Positions 17,959 to 26,730 of a stretch of 64,000 nt of DNA are shown piece after piece (position 1 is the stretch's first letter; each line of letters begins with the position of its first letter). The stretch is from Wenzhouxiangella sp042310355 (GTDB lineage Bacteria; Pseudomonadota; Gammaproteobacteria; Xanthomonadales; Wenzhouxiangellaceae), in assembly GCF_042310355.1 (NCBI RefSeq), contig NZ_JBHJMR010000011.1, positions 1 through 64,000 of the forward strand, written 5' to 3'. Below the pieces are notes generated by a model. The model was not told the origin of the DNA. It was given only the letters and a program-made list of their open reading frames with translations, and searched no databases. The position numbers and the translations under genes were made by a program.

Positions 17959-19944
17959 ATGGCATCGACTGCCTCGCAAACCAGCGCCGGACGGCACTGG
18001 CGACTGGAATCCGACCTCGACGGAATCGCCTGGCTTTACCTCGACCGCGACGACGAAAAGGTCAACAGCCTCGGCTCAAAGGTTCTCGAGGAGCTCGAAT
18101 CGATCATCGGGCGGCTTGAAGCCGACCATCCCAGGGGGCTGGTGCTGATGTCGGGCAAACCGGGATCGTTCATCGTCGGCGCCGATGTACGCGAGTTCGA
18201 CGCCACCGATGACGTCGACGAGTTGCGCAGCAACGTGCGCAATGTTCACAAGCTTTTCCAGCGCATCGACGACCTGCCCTTCCCGACCGTGGTCGCCTTC
18301 GAAGGCTACTGCCTCGGCGGCGGGCTCGAGCTGGCCCTGTGCTTCGATTACCGCATCGCCCTGGACGCGGATCACACGCGCATCGGCTTCCCTGAAGTGA
18401 ATCTCGGCATCTATCCGGGCTTCGGCGGCTCCGGGCGCAGCATCCGCGCCATGGGCGGTCTGCAGGCCATGCAGATCATGCTGACCGGCAAGATGCTCCG
18501 GGCGCGCGCGGCCAGGGGCCTGGGCCTGATCGACCAGACCGTCGACCAGCACGGCTCATTGCGATGGGCCGCCCGCGGCGCCGTGCTCAAGAAGCGCAGC
18601 TCGCGCCGGCCCGGCCTGACCGCCCGCGCGACAACCTGGGGCCCGGTACGCAAGTTCCTGGCCGGCCAGATGCGCAAGCAGACCGCCGCCAAGGCCCGCA
18701 AGGCGCACTACCCCGCGCCCTACGCCCTGATCGACGCGTTCGAGGAAGCCGGCGACTCGTGCACGCAGATGATCCGCATCGAGGCCGAGGAAGTACCCAA
18801 GCTGCTGGCCGGCGAGACCTCACGCAACCTGCGCCGGGTGTTCCGCCTGATGGAGGCGCTCAAGGCGCAGGGCAAGCGCAGCGAGTTCAAGGCCCGGCGC
18901 GTGCACGTCATCGGCGCCGGCGTGATGGGCGGCGACATTGCCGCATGGTGCGCTTCCCGCGGCCTGGAGGTCACCCTGCAGGACCGCGAGATGAAGTACA
19001 TCGAGCCCGCGCTCAAGCGCGCCGCCAAGCTGTTCAAGCGCAAGCTCAAGACGCCCACGGCCGTGGCCGCGGCCAAGGGGCGGCTGATCGCCGACGTCGA
19101 GGGCAAGGGCGTGGCCCAGGCCGACGTGATCATCGAGGCGATCTTCGAGGACCGCGAGGCCAAGCGCGAGCTGTTCGCCAAGGTCAACAAGGACGCGCCG
19201 CGCGACGCGATCATCGCCACCAACACCTCGGCCATTCCACTGTCGGAGCTGGCCGACGTGCTGGATGACCCGTCGCGGCTGATCGGCCTGCACTTCTTCA
19301 ACCCGGTGGCCAAGATGCCGCTGGTGGAAATCGTCCACGACACGAAGCTCACCGACGCCGATCGCGTCAACGACGGCTCGAGCTTCGCCACCCAGATCGG
19401 CAAATACGCGCTGCCGGTGACATCCACGCCGGGCTTCCTGGTCAACCGGGTACTCGGTCCCTACATGCGCAATGCCATGAAAATGCACCGCGAGGGCATT
19501 CCGAAGGAAGCACTCGACAAGGCAGCCGAGCAGTTCGGTATGCCCATGGGGCCGGTGGAACTGGCCGACACCGTCGGCCTGGACGTCGGCCTGGGCGTGA
19601 TCAAGACCCTGATGGGCGACGACGCCGGCGAGGACCGCAAGGTACTCGAGCAGATGGTCGAGGCCGGCAAGCTGGGCAAGAAGTCCGGCGAAGGCTTCTA
19701 CCGCTGGAAGGACGGCAAGCCGCAGCGCGAGGACGACGCCCACAAGGGGCATGATCTCGACGATCTCGCCGAGCAGTTGATGCAACCCTACTTCGACGAA
19801 TGCCGAGCGTGCCTGGCCGACAAGGTGGTCGAGGATGCCGACCTGCTCGACGCCGGCATGATCTTCGGCACCGGGTTTGCGCCCTTCCGCGGCGGCCCGA
19901 TGCACTATCTCGAATCCGCCCGAGCCGACAAGGAGGCGTCCTGA
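17959..19944 (+). CDS. fadJ: Beta-oxidation multifunctional protein (enoyl-CoA hydratase / 3-hydroxyacyl-CoA dehydrogenase)
   Basis: A 661-residue alpha subunit of a fatty acid oxidation complex. The hydratase half (about 1-290) has GLELAL and GFPEVNLGIYPGFGG, which hold the two catalytic glutamates. The dehydrogenase half has the NAD loop VIGAGVMGGDIAAW at about 315, the histidine in GLHFFNPVAKMPLVE, TPGFLVNRVLGPYM and FGMPMGPVELADTVGLD. Length is somewhat below E. coli FadB/FadJ (about 715-730), with a short end. The stop shares a base with the thiolase ATG. FadJ rather than FadB is suggested by the alpha-then-beta order and FadI-like partner. Confidence 0.88.
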   Translation: MASTASQTSAGRHWRLESDLDGIAWLYLDRDDEKVNSLGSKVLEELESIIGRLEADHPRGLVLMSGKPGSFIVGADVREFDATDDVDELRSNVRNVHKLFQRIDDLPFPTVVAFEGYCLGGGLELALCFDYRIALDADHTRIGFPEVNLGIYPGFGGSGRSIRAMGGLQAMQIMLTGKMLRARAARGLGLIDQTVDQHGSLRWAARGAVLKKRSSRRPGLTARATTWGPVRKFLAGQMRKQTAAKARKAHYPAPYALIDAFEEAGDSCTQMIRIEAEEVPKLLAGETSRNLRRVFRLMEALKAQGKRSEFKARRVHVIGAGVMGGDIAAWCASRGLEVTLQDREMKYIEPALKRAAKLFKRKLKTPTAVAAAKGRLIADVEGKGVAQADVIIEAIFEDREAKRELFAKVNKDAPRDAIIATNTSAIPLSELADVLDDPSRLIGLHFFNPVAKMPLVEIVHDTKLTDADRVNDGSSFATQIGKYALPVTSTPGFLVNRVLGPYMRNAMKMHREGIPKEALDKAAEQFGMPMGPVELADTVGLDVGLGVIKTLMGDDAGEDRKVLEQMVEAGKLGKKSGEGFYRWKDGKPQREDDAHKGHDLDDLAEQLMQPYFDECRACLADKVVEDADLLDAGMIFGTGFAPFRGGPMHYLESARADKEAS

Positions 19945-21419
19945 TGCCCGACAAGAACCTGCGCCGTATCGCCATTGTCGGCGGCAGCCGCATCCCGTTC
20001 TGCCGCTCCGGCAGCCTGTATGCCGACCAGACCAACCTGGACATGCTTACCGCCGCCTTCCGCGGCGTCGTCGATCGCTACAACCTGTCGGGCGAGAAGC
20101 TCGACCAGGTCATCGCCGGCGCCGTCACGACCCACTCCAAGGACTGGAACCTGGCGCGCGAGGCGGTGCTCTCAACCGATCTGTCGCCGCTGACCCCCGC
20201 GGTCACGATGCAACAGGCCTGCGGCACCAGCCTGCAGGCGGCCTTGCTGGCCGGCAGCCAGATCGCATCGGGCGAGATCGAGTGCGCGCTGATCGGCGGC
20301 ACCGACACCACGTCGGACGTACCGATCGTGTTCAAGCGCCGCTTCGCCCAGCGCCTGATGCAACTCAACAAGGCCAGGTCGTTCGGGCAGCGCCTGAAGG
20401 CGTTCAAGGGCTTCAGCTTTTCCGAGCTCGCGCCGCAGCCGCCGCGCAATTCCGAGCCGCGCACCGGCCTGTCGATGGGACAGCACTGCGAGCGCATGGC
20501 GCGCGAGTGGAACATCACGCGCAAGGAACAGGACGAACTGGCGCTGGACTCACACCATAAAGCCGCCGAAGCCTGGGAATCGGGCTTCTTCGACGAACTG
20601 GTGCGACCGCACAACGGCGTGCTTCGCGACAATATCGTACGGCCCGACTCCAGCATGGAAAAGCTCTCCAGCCTCAAGCCCGCTTTCGATCGTTCGAAGC
20701 ACGGCACGCTCACGGCGGGCAATTCCACCAGCCTGTCGGACGGCGCGGCCGCGGTCCTGCTGGCCTCGGAAGACTGGGTGCGCGAGCACGACCTGCCGGT
20801 CCTGGCCTGGCTGACCCATTCACGCACCGCCGCGGTCGACTACGTCGACGGCGACGAGGGTCTGCTGATGGCGCCCACGGTCGCCGTCGCCGAAATGCTG
20901 CAGCGCGCCGACATGAAGCTGCAGGACTTCGATTTCTACGAGATCCACGAGGCCTTCGCCGCACAGGTGCTGTGCACGCTCAAGGCCTGGGAGAGCGAGA
21001 ACTACTGCACCGAGCGTCTCGGCCTGGACGGCGCGCTGGGCAGCATCGACCGCAGCAAGATGAACGTCCACGGCGGCTCGGTCGCGATCGGACACCCCTT
21101 TGCCGCCACCGGCGCGCGCATCGTCTCGACCCTGGCCCACATCCTCGAGAAAGCCGGCTCCGGGCGCGGGCTGATCTCGATCTGCACCGCCGGCGGCATG
21201 GGCGTGGCCGCGATTCTCGAACGCGACAACAACGGCTCCGGCCGCACCGGCGCCAGGAAGACGACCCGCAAGCCTTCCACCAAGAAGAAATCCAGCAAGA
21301 AGACAAGCAAGAAGGCGAGCAAGAAGGCGAGCAAGAAAGCGGCCCAAAAGAAGACCGCGGGCGAGAACGAGACAACTTCGTCGCCGGCCGGGGATACCGC
21401 CGGGGAGCAGACCAGCTGA
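19944..21419 (+). CDS. fadI: Acetyl-CoA C-acyltransferase with lysine-rich C-terminal tail
   Basis: A 491-residue thiolase that completes beta-oxidation. The acylated Cys93 is in MQQACGTSLQ, His335 in YEIHEAFAAQ, the region near 383 in AIGHPFAATGAR, and the second cysteine Cys414 in SICTAGGMG. The ATG has AAGGAGG upstream and overlaps the fadJ stop by one base. The catalytic fold ends near residue 432. The remaining ~58 residues are a low-complexity basic tail of repeated SKK/ASKK units resembling histone H1 or PHA-granule tails, then a short acidic/Ser-Thr end. Such a tail is not part of normal thiolases. Confidence 0.9.
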   Translation: MPDKNLRRIAIVGGSRIPFCRSGSLYADQTNLDMLTAAFRGVVDRYNLSGEKLDQVIAGAVTTHSKDWNLAREAVLSTDLSPLTPAVTMQQACGTSLQAALLAGSQIASGEIECALIGGTDTTSDVPIVFKRRFAQRLMQLNKARSFGQRLKAFKGFSFSELAPQPPRNSEPRTGLSMGQHCERMAREWNITRKEQDELALDSHHKAAEAWESGFFDELVRPHNGVLRDNIVRPDSSMEKLSSLKPAFDRSKHGTLTAGNSTSLSDGAAAVLLASEDWVREHDLPVLAWLTHSRTAAVDYVDGDEGLLMAPTVAVAEMLQRADMKLQDFDFYEIHEAFAAQVLCTLKAWESENYCTERLGLDGALGSIDRSKMNVHGGSVAIGHPFAATGARIVSTLAHILEKAGSGRGLISICTAGGMGVAAILERDNNGSGRTGARKTTRKPSTKKKSSKKTSKKASKKASKKAAQKKTAGENETTSSPAGDTAGEQTS

Positions 21420-21973
21420 AAGGTCGAAGCCACCCGCTGGCCACCGCCCTGCTCTTCCAGGGCGGCCTGATTCTCCTGGCGGTCGGCCTGGCCTTCCTCT
21501 TCGGACTGCGACCCTGGTCCGAGATCCACCCCTCCTGGGCCGCCCTCGGCCTGTCGGTGGCGGCCACCCTGCCCCTGGCGGCGAGCCTCCTGGCCCTGCC
21601 GGCAGAACGCTGGCGATGGGCGGAGGAGCTCACCCGCCTGGTGCGGCGCTTCGTGGCGGTGCTTTTTCGCCGCACCCGCCCGGGTGCCGTCGTGCTGGTT
21701 TCGGCCCTGGCCGGGATTGGCGAGGAACTCCTTTTTCGCGGCGTCATCCAGGCCGGCCTGGTCGCCTGGTTGACACCCGCAAGCGGTATCGTCATCGCCT
21801 CACTGCTTTTCGGCCTGGCCCACGCCGTGTCCTTCAGCTACCTGCTGCTGGCCACACTGATGGGGCTCTACCTGGGCCTGCTCTACCACTGGACCGGCAA
21901 CCTGCTGGTTCCGATCCTCGTCCACGCCCTCTACGACTGGGTTGCGATCCGCTACTACCTGCGCCGGGCGTAG
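21416..21973 (+). CDS. CPBP-family intramembrane metalloprotease, apparent CTG start
   Basis: About 185 residues with four or more hydrophobic segments. Motif 1 is GEELLFRG, motif 2 is FGLAHAVSF, and a final histidine is in PILVHALYDW, as in CAAX/CPBP (Abi) proteases. No ATG, GTG or TTG lies in frame between the thiolase tail and the first membrane segment. The best candidate is CTG at 21416, which overlaps the thiolase stop (CTGA) and has GGGGAG 8 bases upstream. A GTG within the second hydrophobic segment would lose the first helix. The substrate is unknown. It is the third gene of the fadJ-fadI transcript. Confidence 0.75.
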   Translation: MKGRSHPLATALLFQGGLILLAVGLAFLFGLRPWSEIHPSWAALGLSVAATLPLAASLLALPAERWRWAEELTRLVRRFVAVLFRRTRPGAVVLVSALAGIGEELLFRGVIQAGLVAWLTPASGIVIASLLFGLAHAVSFSYLLLATLMGLYLGLLYHWTGNLLVPILVHALYDWVAIRYYLRRA

Positions 21974-22030
21974 ATTCGCCATCGACCCGATGGGTTAACA
22001 TGGACGCTCCACGACAGGGGAAGATCTCGA

Positions 22031-23743
22031 ATGGAGCGCATCGGCCGCTACCGCATCGAACGCGAACTCGGGCGAGGCTCGATGTCGATCGTCTACGAGG
22101 CCTTCGATCCACACATCAACCGTCACCTCGCGGTCAAGGTGCTGCGCGAGCGCTATGCCCGTGAACTGAAAAGCCGCCAGCGCTTCCTGCGCGAGGCGCG
22201 CTCGGCGGGCGGCCTGAGCCACGCCAACATCGTGACCGTGTTCGACGTCGGCCAGCACGAGGGGCTTCCGTTCCTGGTGATGGAGCGGCTCAAGGGTCAG
22301 AGCCTCGAAGAGTTCCTCGACGAGGGCGGCCAGCTGAGCGTTCACGAGATCCTTTCGATCGGCATCCAGCTTGCCGGCGCGCTCGACTATGCCCATGATC
22401 GGGGCGTGATTCACCGCGACGTCAAACCGTCCAATATCTACTTCGACCAGGAATCCGGCCTGGTCAAACTGGTCGATTTCGGCATCGCCGCGATCAATGA
22501 CCGGAACCGGGCCAGCGGCGACGATGTCGAGACGATCGCCGGAACGCCGAAGTACATGTCGCCGGAACAGATCCAGGGCGGGGAACTCGACGGCCGGGCC
22601 GACCTCTACGGCCTGGGGGTGGTGCTCTACCGGCTGCTTTCCGGCACCGTGCCCTTCCAGGCCGATTCCATCGGCGCCCTCATCCACCAGATCGTGCACC
22701 GGTCGCCGGCCCGTCTCCAATCGCGCGACGACCGCACACCCATCGACCTGATCGAGCTCGTTCACCGTCTTCTCGCCAAGGATCCCGAAACAAGACCGTC
22801 CAGCGGCGCCCTGCTGCTGGAAGAGCTGCAGGAGATCCGCGCCGATCTCGACCGCGGCCTGCTCAACACCGTACGGGGCCAACCCGGCACCTGGCGCTGG
22901 CTGGCAGCCCTGACCCTCGCGCTGATGATCGTGCTCGGCGGCGGTCTGACCTGGGTCTACCACAGCCAGACCGAGGCAATGGAGGAGTCGACCTACGGCT
23001 ACGGCGATGCCCTGACCAGCGTGATCGCCCGCGAAACGGCGGAGGCGCTGCTGCTCGACGACACGACGGCCCTGTCCAACCTGGTCTCGGATTTCTCAGT
23101 CAACCCGCGCATCACCTATCTTCACATCAGCGCCCGCGACGGTCGTGTCCAGGCGAGCACCGATCCTTTCCTGCAGGGCGAGTCCCGACCCGAACCCGGC
23201 CGGGCCACCATCGAGCGCGAGCAGGGTGGCGTGCGCCTGCTTTCGAGGGAGGACGGCAATCTCGAATTCCAGACGCCGATCCGCTTCCAGACCCAGCGGA
23301 TCGGTGAAGTCCAGCTGGGCATCGACGGCGACCAGCTCCAGACGGCCGCCCGCACGACGCTGACCATGCTCGCCCTGGTGTTCGCCGTGACCCTGATCGT
23401 CGTCGGAAGCGGGTTCAGCCTGCTGGTGCGACGACAGCAGCGCTCGATCCAGCGCGCCAGCCGCGGACTGCAGCGGATTGCCCGCGGGCAGTACGACGCC
23501 CGGCTCGAGAGCGACCGACAGGACGTCTTCGCGCCCCTGTTCCAGCGATTCAACGACATGGCCAACCGACTCGAAGAGCGGCACGGCTACCTGAAGTACA
23601 AGCCGGCGCGGCAGCCGCTTCCGGACTTCGATGACCGCGACGATCCCGATGTCGAGGAAACAATGGAAATGGAACGGCCCGTGGAGGAATCCAACATCCT
23701 GCCCCTGTCCGAGCGCAAGAATTCGGGCGGCCGAGGCGACTGA
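22031..23743 (+). CDS. Membrane Ser/Thr protein kinase with periplasmic sensor and HAMP domain
   Basis: A 570-residue Hanks-type kinase. The kinase domain spans about 7-270, with glycine loop GRGSMS (14-19), Lys36 in AVKVL, HRD at 128-130, DFG at 149-151 and SPE at 177-179. A transmembrane segment (about 289-309), a ~130-residue periplasmic region, a second segment (444-466) and a HAMP domain (467-515, RRQQRSIQRASRGLQRIA) follow. An acidic threonine-containing tail (VEETMEMERP) could be an FHA target. All catalytic residues look intact. Having the HAMP after the kinase rather than before it is unusual. It ends 1 bp from the convergent LysM gene. Confidence 0.9.
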   Translation: MERIGRYRIERELGRGSMSIVYEAFDPHINRHLAVKVLRERYARELKSRQRFLREARSAGGLSHANIVTVFDVGQHEGLPFLVMERLKGQSLEEFLDEGGQLSVHEILSIGIQLAGALDYAHDRGVIHRDVKPSNIYFDQESGLVKLVDFGIAAINDRNRASGDDVETIAGTPKYMSPEQIQGGELDGRADLYGLGVVLYRLLSGTVPFQADSIGALIHQIVHRSPARLQSRDDRTPIDLIELVHRLLAKDPETRPSSGALLLEELQEIRADLDRGLLNTVRGQPGTWRWLAALTLALMIVLGGGLTWVYHSQTEAMEESTYGYGDALTSVIARETAEALLLDDTTALSNLVSDFSVNPRITYLHISARDGRVQASTDPFLQGESRPEPGRATIEREQGGVRLLSREDGNLEFQTPIRFQTQRIGEVQLGIDGDQLQTAARTTLTMLALVFAVTLIVVGSGFSLLVRRQQRSIQRASRGLQRIARGQYDARLESDRQDVFAPLFQRFNDMANRLEERHGYLKYKPARQPLPDFDDRDDPDVEETMEMERPVEESNILPLSERKNSGGRGD

Positions 23744-23744
23744 C

Positions 23745-24899
23745 TCAGCCGTCTTCCAGGCTGCGTAGCTCGCGCTGGGCGCGGCGCGCGCGTTCCAGGT
23801 AGCGAATGGCGGGTTCGAATTCCGGGTTGATGCGCAAGACCCGATCCCACAGCTCCACGGCCTGATCGACCTGCTGATCGCGCCACGCGGTCAGAGCACT
23901 GCCGTGATAGTGTTCGCCGAGCGCGGCCTCGAGCCGCTCCAGCCTCTGCCGATGCGTCTCGCGCAGGCCCTCGTCAAGTTCGCGCGCGAGCAGCAGCGCA
24001 TCGAAGGCGGCAGCGTGGTCGCCACGCGCCAGGGACTGTTCGGACCGGCCAAGCGCCAGCCTCGCCTCGACATGTTCGCGCTGGCGGACGAAGTCGCTCG
24101 ACTCGGCCTCGACGCCCAACCAGGGCAAGGCCTGGTCGAGAAGCTTTCTCGCCCGCGCCGGATCATCCTCGCGACAGGCGGCGCGGGCCAGGGCAAGCGC
24201 CGATTGCGCCAGCAAGGGGCGATCGGCCTCGCGCAGCTTGCCGGCACGCGCGGCACTCAACAGCAGCGCATAGGCCTGGTTGTGGCGTTCGCGTTCAATC
24301 AGGTTCGCCGCCGTCGTTCCGAGCTCGACATTGCCCTCGTCAACCGGGCTCTCCTCCGAAGCCGGGGGCTCCAGGGCCTGCATGTTTTCGAACTCGTCTT
24401 CCGGCACGCTCGGAACGCGAATGCGCTGGCCCGCTCGCAACAGGCGGGGGACATCGATGTCGTTGAGCCGCGCGAGGGAATAGAACAGCAGCTCGTTCTC
24501 GATCGTACGCCCGGCAATGGCTGAAAGGCTGTCGCCCGACTGCACCTCCATGACCTCGAACGATTCACCCAGCAGTTCCTCGGGCGGCTGACGAATCTGG
24601 GCCAGCAACAGCCTTGCGGTTGCATCCTCCGGATTGTCGGCCAGGATCCCGGCGAGCATCTCCTCGGCACGCTTCTCTTCCCCGTCCTGGAGCAGGGTCA
24701 TGGCCTGTCCGATCGAGTCGGTGATCACCTGCTGACCGTTGACCGATTCGCCCTCGCTACCCGACGGCGATGCCGGCTTCTCGGCCCGTCGTTCGAACGG
24801 CCAAGACTGACAGCCCGCAAGTAACAGGCAAGCCAGGACAAGAGAGAACCAGTTGATTCGCCGCGCAGCAGTCTGGGGAATGGCTGAATTCGAGGACAT
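23745..24899 (-). CDS. LysM/TPR lipoprotein
   Basis: A 384-residue predicted lipoprotein with signal and lipobox LLLAGC (Cys near residue 30). A short TPR-like helix pair precedes a LysM domain at about 115-165 (VQSGDSLSAIAGRTI to GQRIRVPSV), expected to bind peptidoglycan. The remainder (about 190-384) is helical TPR-like repeats ending in ELWDRVLRINPEFEPAIRYLERA. It faces the Ser/Thr kinase tail to tail. Envelope function is likely; a specific partner is unknown. Confidence 0.8.
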   Translation of the reverse strand: MSSNSAIPQTAARRINWFSLVLACLLLAGCQSWPFERRAEKPASPSGSEGESVNGQQVITDSIGQAMTLLQDGEEKRAEEMLAGILADNPEDATARLLLAQIRQPPEELLGESFEVMEVQSGDSLSAIAGRTIENELLFYSLARLNDIDVPRLLRAGQRIRVPSVPEDEFENMQALEPPASEESPVDEGNVELGTTAANLIERERHNQAYALLLSAARAGKLREADRPLLAQSALALARAACREDDPARARKLLDQALPWLGVEAESSDFVRQREHVEARLALGRSEQSLARGDHAAAFDALLLARELDEGLRETHRQRLERLEAALGEHYHGSALTAWRDQQVDQAVELWDRVLRINPEFEPAIRYLERARRAQRELRSLEDG

Positions 24900-24928
24900 T
24901 GTGGAAACAGTTTAGCGCAGCGGCGTGT

Positions 24929-26206
24929 TCAGTCCGCCAGCATCGAAGGCAGCGCCAGGCTCAGCGCCGGCCACCAGGTGATAATCAGGAGTGCCGCCAG
25001 GAGTATGGCCAGAAACGGCAAGGTGGCCCGGTAGACCGTCAGGATGTCGCGTTCGAAACGATGACTCGCAAGGAACAGGTTGATGCCGACCGGCGGCGTG
25101 CAATAGCCGATCTGCAGGTTGGCCAGGAACACGATCCCGAGATGAACCGGATCCACCCCGAACGCCATGGCGACCGGGATGAGCAGCGGCGCGAGAATCA
25201 CCAGCGCGGCAAAGATATCGAGCAGCATCCCCGCGACCAGGAGCATCAGGTTGACCGCCAGCAGGAACACCAGCTGACTGTCGATGAGCGGCTCGACCCA
25301 CTCGAACAGCCGCTGCGGTACGCCGGCGTCGATCATCACGTTGGTCGATGCCATCGACATTCCGAGCACGACCAGGATGGCGGCCACCAGAACCATGGCC
25401 TCCGTGACGATCTCCGGTAGCCGTCCGAACCGGATCTCACGACGAACCAGCACCAGGCTGACGAGCACCCAGGCGGCCGTCACCACGGCCGCTTCCACCA
25501 CCAGCAGCCAGCCGCTGTAGATGCCGCCGAGCACCACGATGGGCAGCGGCAGCTCCCAGGCATTGTCGCGCAGCGAACGGCCCAGCGGTTGACGCGGCCG
25601 GTCGTCCGGCGGCAAACCGCGATGGATCCAGGCCGCGTAGCCGCCCATCATGACCAGCATCAGCAGGCCCGGTAGCAGTCCGGCAAGAAACAGGTCGTCA
25701 ACGCTGATGCCGGCCCGCGGCGCGACCTGCTGGGCAACCACCGCATAAAGGATCAGGGGCAGCGAAGGCGCGAACAACACGCCCAGGCTCGAGCCGGCCG
25801 TGACCATCCCGAGGCTGAAGCGCTGCGGATAACCGCCCTGCACCAGCGCCGGCAGCAACAGGCTGCCGAGGGCCACCACGGTAATGCCCGACGCGCCGGT
25901 GAAGGCCGTCATGAGGGAGCACAGGACGAGCGCCAGGATGGCGAAACCGCCGGGCATCCAGCCCAGTGCCGAGCGGGTCAGCTCGACCAGGCGCTGGGGT
26001 GCGCCGCTGTGGGCCAGCAAGACGCCGGCGAAGGTGAACAGCGGCAGGGCAACCAGCACCGGCAGCTCGCCGATGCGAACGAACTCCATGCTCGCAAGGA
26101 CCGGATCGAGTCCGGCGCGCCAGTAGCCGCCCAGCGCGCCCAGGGCGATGACAGCGAACAGCGGCATGCCCACGAGCGCGAGCACGAGCAGGATGACGAA
26201 AATCAT
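24929..26206 (-). CDS. dctM: TRAP transporter large permease
   Basis: A 425-residue polytopic membrane protein with about 12 hydrophobic segments. It is the ion-coupled permease of a tripartite ATP-independent periplasmic (TRAP) transporter. GASGITVVALGSLLLPALV, AGSSLGVLFAPSLPLILY and the C-terminal PPVGINLFLAS are DctM signatures. The ATGA overlap with the small permease gene shows one operon. The substrate cannot be read from sequence; TRAP systems carry mostly organic acids. Confidence 0.92.
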   Translation of the reverse strand: MIFVILLVLALVGMPLFAVIALGALGGYWRAGLDPVLASMEFVRIGELPVLVALPLFTFAGVLLAHSGAPQRLVELTRSALGWMPGGFAILALVLCSLMTAFTGASGITVVALGSLLLPALVQGGYPQRFSLGMVTAGSSLGVLFAPSLPLILYAVVAQQVAPRAGISVDDLFLAGLLPGLLMLVMMGGYAAWIHRGLPPDDRPRQPLGRSLRDNAWELPLPIVVLGGIYSGWLLVVEAAVVTAAWVLVSLVLVRREIRFGRLPEIVTEAMVLVAAILVVLGMSMASTNVMIDAGVPQRLFEWVEPLIDSQLVFLLAVNLMLLVAGMLLDIFAALVILAPLLIPVAMAFGVDPVHLGIVFLANLQIGYCTPPVGINLFLASHRFERDILTVYRATLPFLAILLAALLIITWWPALSLALPSMLAD

Positions 26207-26730
26207 TCCGGCTCACCGTCACCGTGCAGGGGCAACACCGTGACCGAAGGCGGGGCGACCGCCCAGGCCAGGAAGCGGGCGGCCATCAGGCCGAAGCCGA
26301 TCGGGACGATGACCTGGACCATCCAGTTGGGCACGTCGAGAAAGGCCACGGCCTGGAACTCGTACTCGAGGGCGACAATATCCAGGCTGGTCCAGGTCAG
26401 GGCCAGGCAGACCAGCGCCGTGGAAGCGAACACGAAACGCCGCAGCCAGACCACCCCCACCGGCGGCAGCCAGCGTTCGACAAGATCGATACGGATGTGG
26501 CGCAGGCGACCGGTGGCCACCACCCCGCCGACCATGGCCAGCCAGAGCACGATGGCTCGCATGGCGCCGTCGGCCCAGGGCAATGCCATGCCGGCCAGGT
26601 TCCGGAAACCGATCTGGGCGAGGCCGAGCACGACCAGCGAGAGGAACAGCGTGGTCAATACACCGGCTTCGACGCCGCGTATGACGCGGGCGGCCGTATC
26701 GGATTCGGCGGCTCGATCAGTTCTCGGCAC
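26203..26730 (-). CDS. dctQ: TRAP transporter small permease
   Basis: A 175-residue protein with four hydrophobic segments, as expected for DctQ. RHIRIDLVERWLPP is the conserved cytoplasmic loop. The GTG at 26730 overlaps the end of the dctP-like gene by 14 bp and its stop overlaps dctM (ATGA). The longer upstream open frame is inside dctP in another frame and has no homology. Confidence 0.85.
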   Translation of the reverse strand: MPRTDRAAESDTAARVIRGVEAGVLTTLFLSLVVLGLAQIGFRNLAGMALPWADGAMRAIVLWLAMVGGVVATGRLRHIRIDLVERWLPPVGVVWLRRFVFASTALVCLALTWTSLDIVALEYEFQAVAFLDVPNWMVQVIVPIGFGLMAARFLAWAVAPPSVTVLPLHGDGEPE

